Assembly: GCA_030849805.1 (NCBI GenBank)
Contig: JASANZ010001864.1
Span: 1 to 20,242 of the forward strand
DNA: 20,242 bases
Source of the DNA: Sergeia podlipaevii
Taxonomy: Eukaryota > Euglenozoa > Kinetoplastea > Trypanosomatida > Trypanosomatidae
Reading direction: 5' to 3'
A program made the position numbers and the translations under genes. Of this stretch, positions 7,859-14,998 are shown in pieces. Under the pieces are notes generated by a model. That model saw only the letters and a program-made list of their open reading frames with translations, had not been told where the DNA came from and searched no databases. Numbering within the stretch: position 1 is the first letter of the stretch; every line of letters starts with the position of its first letter.

Positions 7859-10800
7859 TCATTTAGAGAGCTGTCCAAGAGAAGGACCCACGTGTACCTC
7901 CGCCGAGAAGGGCACGTCTAGCTTCATATCTGGCCATATGGAGCGGATGACCTCCTGTGTGCTACCCATGATACGTGAGAGGTCGTCGCGCACCTGATCA
8001 GCGACAGAGTCCTGCGCGTCCACCCAGACACAATCGTGCACGGTGTTCACGAGAAACGCCTTACCGTCGTAGTTGCGCTTCTCATAAAACTCTCTTAATA
8101 TCTTGCCACACATCACCTGCACTATTTCTCCAGCGAGCCCTTGCACTGGATAGTTCTTCAGCCGAGGAACGCTCTTGCGGTCCTTTGAAAAATTGAACTT
8201 ACTACCAGTAGGGACTGCGAAGTAGTGCAGGGGCTCCGTCAGCATCGCCACTCGACGCATGTGCGCGCTCCACAGCGCCGTATCCAAAGTACGGAGTCGT
8301 AGAATACGATCCGCGCCGGCCTCGACGCAGTCCATCACAAGGCGGTAGTAACGACCCAGCTCCTTGTAGTGGCTCTCCTCGGCTGATATAAGCCTGTCGA
8401 CCTCCTCCTGCGTCAGCCCTGTTGTCGTGGCGATGGTCGACACGCCGGCGCCGTACTGCCTCTGGAAGGAGAACACCTTGGCCTGTTGGCGCAGCTGCAT
8501 GTAGATAGGGTCCTTCTCCACTTTCGCCTTGCGCACCACGTCCTCATAAGGCTCCTTTGTCATGAGAGACACACGAAGACAGTGGAAGTCAACCTTGTCG
8601 CGGATCTCTTGCATCATGCGGGGGTCGCGGCTCAGCGCCGCCAGCACTACCACCTCCAGTTGCGAGTAATCCGCCTCGATCATGCGGCCCGCAGAGCCAA
8701 ACCGTGAGACAATTAGCTGACGAAGGTCCTCCTCCTTGGGAATATTCTGCAGATTGGGCGACTGCGAGGAGAGGCGGCCGGTGGCGGTGACGCAGTGGCA
8801 AAGTTCGCCATGAACGCGGTCGTGGCTCTCGGGCAGCACAGCCCTAAAGAGGCACCCTTCGTCAAACAGTTGAAGCTTCTTCTCTGTAAATCGCAGCTGC
8901 TGCAGCGCAGAGAAGAAGGAAAGATCAATAGACTTGTGGGGGGAAAGGAACACCGTCACGCGCTCGATCGCTTCTGCGCCGGAGGAGGCCCCGCGACCTT
9001 TCAAAAACTTCTGCAAGGTGTGATGGAGCTCTGGAGGAGTCACAATCCAAAGCATGCCCTCCGTCGAGGCCTGCTCCTGGCCATGCACGCCCTGTGGCAG
9101 GCACGAAGGGACTGGATGGGTGTTGCGGAATGGGTCGCGGGGGGTGCCCATGACGGATGCACAGTGAGATATCATCGTCTTGAGCACGCCCTCGTACCCA
9201 CCGAGCGACATGAATTCCTTGGTGTAGGTGTCCCAGTGCTCTTTAGCCGAGAAGGCCTTGCTATCAGAGGACGAGAGTTCGCTAAAGTCACCTTCAAAGC
9301 TATCGGTATCCTGTGGTGCTGGCGGGAAGGTCTTGGGGAGATTGGCAAAGCAGACACGCTCAAAGGGGCCCCTCTCTGCGGTCAATCTCTTCGACGTAGC
9401 GGAGGTGCCAAGAACGGTCTCTTCGATGGTTTGTATAATACCGGTGTCTACGAGGCACTCAAGCCGTTCGTGCACGCAGTTGGTGACGATGAGTACGTTG
9501 CGCAAATCAAAACATTTCTTGCCATGCTTCTTGAGTGGACGCAGTGAGTGAAGTGGCTTGTATTTGGCTATCATGTCCTTCAGCCCGGTCACCGTCACGA
9601 TATCGCGCTTGTCCGAAACGGGCAAAATGTCATCGATAGCAACGTGGACGTTAATTTCTGGCTGCATCGACCCCGCCGCGGGGCAGTAGAGCGAGAACTG
9701 CTCCAGGAACCCACCCATCTTCACCTTGCAGAGCACCACCACCACGGCAGTAGCCGGCATCAACTGCTCCACGGAAGCTCTCTTTGCGAGGTTGTCAATG
9801 GTCGCAAGTGCAGCGTCGACGTCCTTAGCAGCAAACGCGGTCGTGAGATTGTTCTGCTCAAACCCGCCAAGAAGGCTGTCAGGCTGCGTGTACGCCTCTG
9901 GCACTGCGGTTCCGGTGGCTCGGCACGCGGCATGGGGAAACAAACAAGTAATGGGCAGCTTGGCCGGACGAACAGGAATAAAGCGGGAGCTAAGATGCCT
10001 GCACAGCGCTCCACCGTATATGATTGTGCTAATATCCTGCGAAGAACGAAAATTGATTCTCTGGCGTACATTGTCGTCCATTCGGCGGGTGAAGTCCATT
10101 ATTTTGTCCTGAAGTTCCTTTTCAAGACGTTGATGATCCACGCGGAGTGCATCTGCAAAGTGGCTGATTTCCTTCTGCGAGGCAAGCTGCAGACCCTGCG
10201 ACTCCATCTCAGAAGACGCGAGAAGGCCATCCATGCGGTACTGAATGGACTTGAACTGACGCGTGTTGACGGCAAGGTCGAGCTGCGTCTCGTACACTAA
10301 CTTCAGCTTTGCTAGCGGATGCATCTGGGACTTGAGTGGGCCATCGTGAAACTGCAGCAGCGTGCGCTCAATGGTGGCGAGGTGAAGATGGTTGAACCCC
10401 TTCAAGAGGTACTGCGCGTACTGTGCGCACCAAATCTTGCCCCCGTTAAAGAGGAACTCCTGAAGTTTTGGACTTTTGCGTAGGAAAAGCAATGCCCGCT
10501 TCACATCCCATGCAACTAGCACCGCGTTCTCCGCCCTATCCTTCGGGTTTGGTGCGTCGTGAGGGCCAGTAGGAAGTCCAGCGGGGATGATCGCATCGGG
10601 TTTAACAAACTGCGTAATGCCTTCTTTTGCGGTTGACTTGGCGGTGTGCTGCGAAATAGGAGGCGGGTTCATCTGCGATAGCGATTGCCAGAGCTGCGTG
10701 GTGGCTTCGGTGATGCCGTTCTTGTCAGAGAACGGGTTGTCGACGCGTCGCGCGGCAGACACGCCGGCGGTGTTGATGTGAACAAAGAACGCGCGACGTG

Positions 10801-12961
10801 CGCGCATTTCCGTGCGCGCCTCCTGCTCTGACTCTAGGCGTTCTGAACTGTTATACAGTGCGCTAATGTACTCACCAAGTCGGCGGTTAGACTTCCCCTG
10901 TGTAGTGGCTCCAGAGGCCCCCGCAGCAGCTCCTCCGGCATTGCTACCGCCTGCACCGTGCGCACCTCCTGCACCAGACATCACACGATTGCTCGGCGAG
11001 AAGACAGCCTCGAGGAAACTCGGCACGATCTCGCGGGTAACAGTACGCTTTTGAAGTTTGTAAAACGCGTTTCGTTGGTGCGGCACGCGAGCGGCGCCGC
11101 TCTCTTTCATCATGAGGCCCATCCACGTGACACGTGAGAAGCTTTCCAGTGCTTGCGCGAGGGTCGTGGTGAGGGTGGCGCGATGCGGGCGTTGAAGTCC
11201 CAGCTGTGACTCCACATCCTCAAGAAGAATGGAAAAGGCGCGCTTGCCTTTGCGCGCAAGAGGAAAGCACGCGAAGGACTCGGCCGCGGCACCGGTGCCA
11301 AGAATATAGATGACATTCTTGTCAGACAAGGTGAGGGGTTCGACAAACTGTCCGGTCAGCAGATCCTGCATGGGTGGCAGCGCGCTATTGCCCACAGCGG
11401 TGCGGGCCGGGGCAGAAATAAATATCAACAGCCATCCTTCCCCAGGCCGTGGGGAGGTGGAGAGGCTGTTACCGCTGTTGCTGGCGCGTCGGCTCACTCC
11501 ACGGGCCCCCGCTCCACCACCTGCTGCCCCACCACCGCCGCTGCTGCCATGCCCGGAGCCGCCACCGCCGGAAGCCGCGTTGGCTAGGATTGTATCCGCG
11601 GCAATTGACAGCTGCGCATGCAGAAGCTCCTTGTTGAGCGCCACACGATCCTTCGCGTGAAAATTGAAGGCACTTAGCAAGAAGGACTGCGGTACACACG
11701 ACATCGGGGCAGAAATAAAACGCTGCCACTCATCAGGATAGGCGTTGAGCACCGCAACCGTCAGCAGCTGCACCTCTAGTTTGTTATCGCGCTTTACTAG
11801 CGAGATGGTTTCGCGCAGCTTGGCATAGGAGAAGATCAGGTGATCGGGGTCATCGTTGATGCGAGGGTGATAGCTGCCCTCAGGGGGCGGCAGACGTGCC
11901 GGACGGGCAGAGAATATAACGTTCTGCAGCACCGCCGCGTTGGCGTGTTGCAGTGTGGGCATAAAAAGCGCAATGAACGTCGCATGGAACTGTGCAATCC
12001 ACTCGAAATACCGCGTCTTGACCTCATCAAGTGGGCTGACCAGGCGCGCCCCACTTGCAATGTCCTCAAAGGTCACTTGAAAATTCATACTCCCCCGCTC
12101 CATGGGAAAGTGAACTGCGATGGCGCGGAAGGCCTTGCCTGACTGGCGAGTCAGAGTCGCAAGTCGCAGGTTCAGAGGAGACTCAAAATCTAGCAGCGAA
12201 CCTATGACAGGGGCGTTAGTGCGAAGGGCACTCTGCTGCTGCTGCGACGTGGTTTCTGATGTGGGCGATAGAGGCACGTCACCAGCGTGGTGGCTCATAC
12301 TATTATTATTGTTGTTATCGAACATAGCGCCATCCACGTCGCCGCCATCAATAGTGGAAATCTCCATATCATTACTGCCTACATGACCTCCTGGGTTGCT
12401 TGCTGAGGCTCGAACTAGTTCATCCTCCTCAAGGCTGCCCACATCGGCGGCAAAATCGTCTACTTCCTGCACCTGCGCGGCGAGCTCCACCTCCTCCGCC
12501 TCTCCAACAATGGGGGCTGTGGTGGGGGCGAGCTCAGGCTGCTCGTCATCTCGTTCTATGCACGTACTCACTTGTATCTCCGCCATCACATCCGCCGCAC
12601 CGGCTTCGTCCACCTCATCGCTGTTCTTCTCCTGCAGCTGAGCAGAGAACCCACTGCCCATTCGAGGACCCCTCGTGCATCCTGGGGCGGTGTCGCGACG
12701 TCGGCTTGTACGACGGCCTCGTTTGCCACCAATAAGAAGCACGTGAGTAGGTGCACCACATAGAGAGTAGAACGACCGCATCTGCGTGTGTACTGCTCCA
12801 CCTCTTGTTGCTGTTGTTGCTGCTGCTACTGCTGGCGTGGTTGCCATCAGCAAGTCCTGAGACACATGTCCCGTCGATGTGGATGCGAGCACGATGGAGC
12901 TAACAGCAGTTGCAGCACACAAGGAGATACGGGCTGCGCGAGGGGCAAGAGAGCGATACAT
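7859..12961 (-). CDS. POLIC: Mitochondrial (kinetoplast) DNA polymerase I-like protein C, POLIC-like (1700 aa)
   Basis: Family A DNA polymerase predicted to act in kinetoplast DNA replication. The N-terminus is Arg-rich and lacks acidic residues until about residue 36, fitting a mitochondrial targeting signal. The N-terminal two thirds are poorly conserved, with Asn and Gln runs and two Gly-rich linkers (about 462-490 and 662-687). A degenerate DnaQ-like segment may lie at about 725-900. The polymerase domain has TGRLSSQSPNLQNIP, motif A with D1431 and the steric-gate E1436, motif B with R1491, K1495, F1499 and Y1503, and motif C with H-D1643-C. The usual Glu after this Asp is Cys. From memory, T. 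brucei POLIC is 1649 residues with catalytic Asp at 1380 and 1592. Both fall 51 earlier and the length differs by 51, so the C-terminal regions register exactly. This favours POLIC over POLIB or POLID, but a tree is needed. The gene sits just upstream of glutathione synthetase. The start ATG lies 30 bases after a predicted splice acceptor. Confidence 0.9.
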   Translation of the reverse strand: MYRSLAPRAARISLCAATAVSSIVLASTSTGHVSQDLLMATTPAVAAATTATRGGAVHTQMRSFYSLCGAPTHVLLIGGKRGRRTSRRRDTAPGCTRGPRMGSGFSAQLQEKNSDEVDEAGAADVMAEIQVSTCIERDDEQPELAPTTAPIVGEAEEVELAAQVQEVDDFAADVGSLEEDELVRASASNPGGHVGSNDMEISTIDGGDVDGAMFDNNNNNSMSHHAGDVPLSPTSETTSQQQQSALRTNAPVIGSLLDFESPLNLRLATLTRQSGKAFRAIAVHFPMERGSMNFQVTFEDIASGARLVSPLDEVKTRYFEWIAQFHATFIALFMPTLQHANAAVLQNVIFSARPARLPPPEGSYHPRINDDPDHLIFSYAKLRETISLVKRDNKLEVQLLTVAVLNAYPDEWQRFISAPMSCVPQSFLLSAFNFHAKDRVALNKELLHAQLSIAADTILANAASGGGGSGHGSSGGGGAAGGGAGARGVSRRASNSGNSLSTSPRPGEGWLLIFISAPARTAVGNSALPPMQDLLTGQFVEPLTLSDKNVIYILGTGAAAESFACFPLARKGKRAFSILLEDVESQLGLQRPHRATLTTTLAQALESFSRVTWMGLMMKESGAARVPHQRNAFYKLQKRTVTREIVPSFLEAVFSPSNRVMSGAGGAHGAGGSNAGGAAAGASGATTQGKSNRRLGEYISALYNSSERLESEQEARTEMRARRAFFVHINTAGVSAARRVDNPFSDKNGITEATTQLWQSLSQMNPPPISQHTAKSTAKEGITQFVKPDAIIPAGLPTGPHDAPNPKDRAENAVLVAWDVKRALLFLRKSPKLQEFLFNGGKIWCAQYAQYLLKGFNHLHLATIERTLLQFHDGPLKSQMHPLAKLKLVYETQLDLAVNTRQFKSIQYRMDGLLASSEMESQGLQLASQKEISHFADALRVDHQRLEKELQDKIMDFTRRMDDNVRQRINFRSSQDISTIIYGGALCRHLSSRFIPVRPAKLPITCLFPHAACRATGTAVPEAYTQPDSLLGGFEQNNLTTAFAAKDVDAALATIDNLAKRASVEQLMPATAVVVVLCKVKMGGFLEQFSLYCPAAGSMQPEINVHVAIDDILPVSDKRDIVTVTGLKDMIAKYKPLHSLRPLKKHGKKCFDLRNVLIVTNCVHERLECLVDTGIIQTIEETVLGTSATSKRLTAERGPFERVCFANLPKTFPPAPQDTDSFEGDFSELSSSDSKAFSAKEHWDTYTKEFMSLGGYEGVLKTMISHCASVMGTPRDPFRNTHPVPSCLPQGVHGQEQASTEGMLWIVTPPELHHTLQKFLKGRGASSGAEAIERVTVFLSPHKSIDLSFFSALQQLRFTEKKLQLFDEGCLFRAVLPESHDRVHGELCHCVTATGRLSSQSPNLQNIPKEEDLRQLIVSRFGSAGRMIEADYSQLEVVVLAALSRDPRMMQEIRDKVDFHCLRVSLMTKEPYEDVVRKAKVEKDPIYMQLRQQAKVFSFQRQYGAGVSTIATTTGLTQEEVDRLISAEESHYKELGRYYRLVMDCVEAGADRILRLRTLDTALWSAHMRRVAMLTEPLHYFAVPTGSKFNFSKDRKSVPRLKNYPVQGLAGEIVQVMCGKILREFYEKRNYDGKAFLVNTVHDCVWVDAQDSVADQVRDDLSRIMGSTQEVIRSIWPDMKLDVPFSAEVHVGPSLGQLSK

Positions 12962-12991
12962 GACGGAAGTGTGAGTGCTTTTAAGTTATCA

Positions 12992-13026
12992 CTCGAAAAT
13001 GTGTGTTTAACAAAAAAAAAGGGAAA
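12992..13026 (-). promoter_or_regulatory. Predicted trans-splice acceptor for the POLIC-like gene
   Basis: On the minus strand a CCC plus nine-T tract and a second T-rich patch are followed by the first AG at 12993-12992. This would give a 30-base 5' UTR before the ATG at 12961. Prediction only. Confidence 0.5.
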
Positions 13027-13947
13027 TTCCCCTGAAGATGGCAATACTCTTGATTCTAACCCGCTCTCTTTCACTCTTAATCCTTCCCGCCTCTCTTCGC
13101 AGTCAAAAAAACAACAACAACGAGAAAAGAGAAAACAAATGCAGAGGGGGGATGTGGTGTATGTGTATGCGTGAGCTATATGTAAAAAAGCTATCAATAA
13201 TATCTATAGTGCAAGGGAAAAAAAAGGTATATGTATGTATATATACAAAGTCACCCTTATCTATGAAATTCAACAGTAAAAAAAAATTACTGACAAAAAA
13301 AACATCAACAGCAACAACAACAAAAACAAAAAAAAAAGAAAAGGAGTGACAATGTTTGGCATTTTAGAATAAAGAGGGAAAGAAGAAACTCTTGCAAAAG
13401 TAAAAAAAAAAGTGAACATAATCAGGATCTCCTCGCTTACAGCTCCATAAATGCACGCACACACATACATACATAGCCGAGAGACACCTATGTTGTCTTC
13501 CTCTCTCTCTCTCTCCCTATGCACGTATATGTACGTCACTCCCCCACATGCGTGCAGCGGACATGAAGAGGAAAAAAAGGAAGGAAACACTCAAAAATGC
13601 TTACATGCATATGCCTTTTTTTTTTTGTTATTGCTTGTATAAGATCAAATAGCGCATGTACACCAATATACGTATACACACATACAGCCAGCCGCCACAA
13701 TATGTGTGCATCGTTCAACAAAAATTGTCTGCTCCCGTTTTTTTTTTCTTCTTTTAGAATGGTGAGAGATTCAAAAGGCAGAAAAAAAAAAAGAAAAGAT
13801 AACCAAAAAAAATAAAATAAAAAAGTGGGAGCATCAGATGCATGGCCAAGAAGGAACTACAAAAAAAATCAGCATGTTCCCCTTTCTTCCTATCCCTTGA
13901 CTCGCATTTTATTTTCTTCTTCCTCTTTTTCGTCCCAATGCCCAATT

Positions 13948-13968
13948 CAGCTGCACCTCCTGCAGCTG
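13948..13968. other. Perfect 8-bp hairpin with a 5-base loop
   Basis: CAGCTGCA, loop CCTCC, then TGCAGCTG. The arms are exact inverted repeats, and each contains the palindrome CAGCTG. On the transcribed minus strand the loop reads GGAGG. It is unusual in an otherwise A/T- and pyrimidine-rich spacer. Confidence 0.65.
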
Positions 13969-14044
13969 CCCTTCTTCCTTCCTTCATTCAAATCTCTTCT
14001 TTCCACCATCACCCACTACTTCCAGCTACAATAACATCAAAGAA

Positions 14045-14103
14045 ACGAACAAACAAACAAACAAACAGACATATAAATAATAATAATAATAATAATAATA
14101 ATA
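14045..14103. repeat. AAAC tetranucleotide run followed by an AAT run
   Basis: About five AAAC units (14045-14067), a short linker, then about nine AAT units (14077-14103). Confidence 0.85.
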
Positions 14104-14430
14104 GGAAACAGCAAAAATAAAAAAAGCAACATCCATTATTCTTTTACTTATATATATTTGTAGGTGCATTGACAAAAAGCAAATAAACCGTAACTTTTCT
14201 ATAATACCCCATTTTCACTGCTTTTTTTTCTCCCTATTTCTTTCTTTTGCTGTCGTTGCTTTGATTCTTTATTAATTTGTTTGTTTGTTTTCATTATTAT
14301 TCATTTTTTTTTTTCGTTATATCTCAACAAAAGATAAGTACCCCCTTTTCCCCCTTCTTTCTTTTCGCTATATGAAGCGGACTTCACTCTTCTTGTTGTT
14401 GTTCTTCTAGAAGCGTTCCAGAAGGTATCC

Positions 14431-14477
14431 TTCTCTCTCTCTCTCTCTCTCTTTATATATATATATATATATATATG
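14431..14477. repeat. Composite CT and TA microsatellite
   Basis: About eleven CT units (14431-14452) run directly into about twelve TA units (14453-14477). Confidence 0.9.
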
Positions 14478-14767
14478 TTCATTCTTTAGTTGGTTCTCTC
14501 CTATCATTCAAGGCACACTCTTTCCTTCGCGGCACACATTCCTTATACGAAGAAGAAAAAAAGAAAAAGAACACAACAGCATTTTTTATTGTGCTTATCA
14601 GCAGAAGCGACCTAACTGTATAGAGATGGATACCGATGCCAACCGGCACACGCATGCAATCAAACAACAATAATAGTAACTGTAATAACAAAACTAAATA
14701 TTTCACGACAAATATCCAAATTGACAGGAAAAAAAAAGAAGAAGAGAGAGAAAGAGAGAGAGAAAAA

Positions 14768-14835
14768 CTGAAAAGAACCAGATAGAGACAATGTAGTGAG
14801 CGAAAGAAACGAAGAAGAAAGAGAGAGAGAGAGTA
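14768..14835 (-). promoter_or_regulatory. Extra splice-acceptor-like signal inside the spacer
   Basis: On the minus strand, CT repeats and further pyrimidine-rich sequence lead to TTCTTTTCAG at 14769-14768, a textbook acceptor, about 230 bases after the EDC4-like stop codon. No convincing reading frame follows. It may set the polyadenylation site of the EDC4-like mRNA, start a long alternative POLIC 5' UTR, or mark a small transcript. Confidence 0.4.
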
Positions 14836-14871
14836 GCCTTGCAAGTAACGATGTTTGTCACTTCAGAAACC

Positions 14872-14998
14872 CCCCTCCTCCACACACACTATTCATTTTC
14901 GTTTCTTCACCCTCCTCTCCCACATTTTCTCTCGTTCTCTTTCTCTTTCATTCAGTATCCTTTCCCACTCTTCCACTCTTTTTTTTTTCTTTTTGCTT
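14872..14998 (-). promoter_or_regulatory. Purine-rich start of the EDC4-like 3' UTR
   Basis: Directly after the stop codon the mRNA strand is almost all A and G for about 125 bases. On the plus strand the same DNA is a long pyrimidine tract ending TTTTGCTTTTAG and followed at once by ATG (15003), mimicking an antisense acceptor and start codon. A functional role is not shown. Confidence 0.4.

Larger units (their letters stand above)
12962..14998. other. 2.0-kb spacer between the EDC4-like and POLIC-like genes
   Basis: No supportable protein gene. Contents include A-runs, an AAAC run (14045-14067), an AAT run (14077-14103), a CT plus TA composite (14431-14477), GA runs (near 14746 and 14820) and a pyrimidine-rich stretch up to the EDC4-like stop. 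A perfect hairpin lies at 13948-13968. A strong extra pyrimidine-AG signal at 14768 on the minus strand is followed by a fairly complex stretch (about 14480-14700). Its best frame downstream of that signal is only about 58 residues (MRVPVGIG...) and is not convincing. Confidence 0.65.

Noticed and set aside
8795..10300. Two consecutive 250-residue plus-strand frames opposite the polymerase
   Set aside because: They lie entirely within the conserved polymerase coding region on the other strand, and no motif is recognisable in them.
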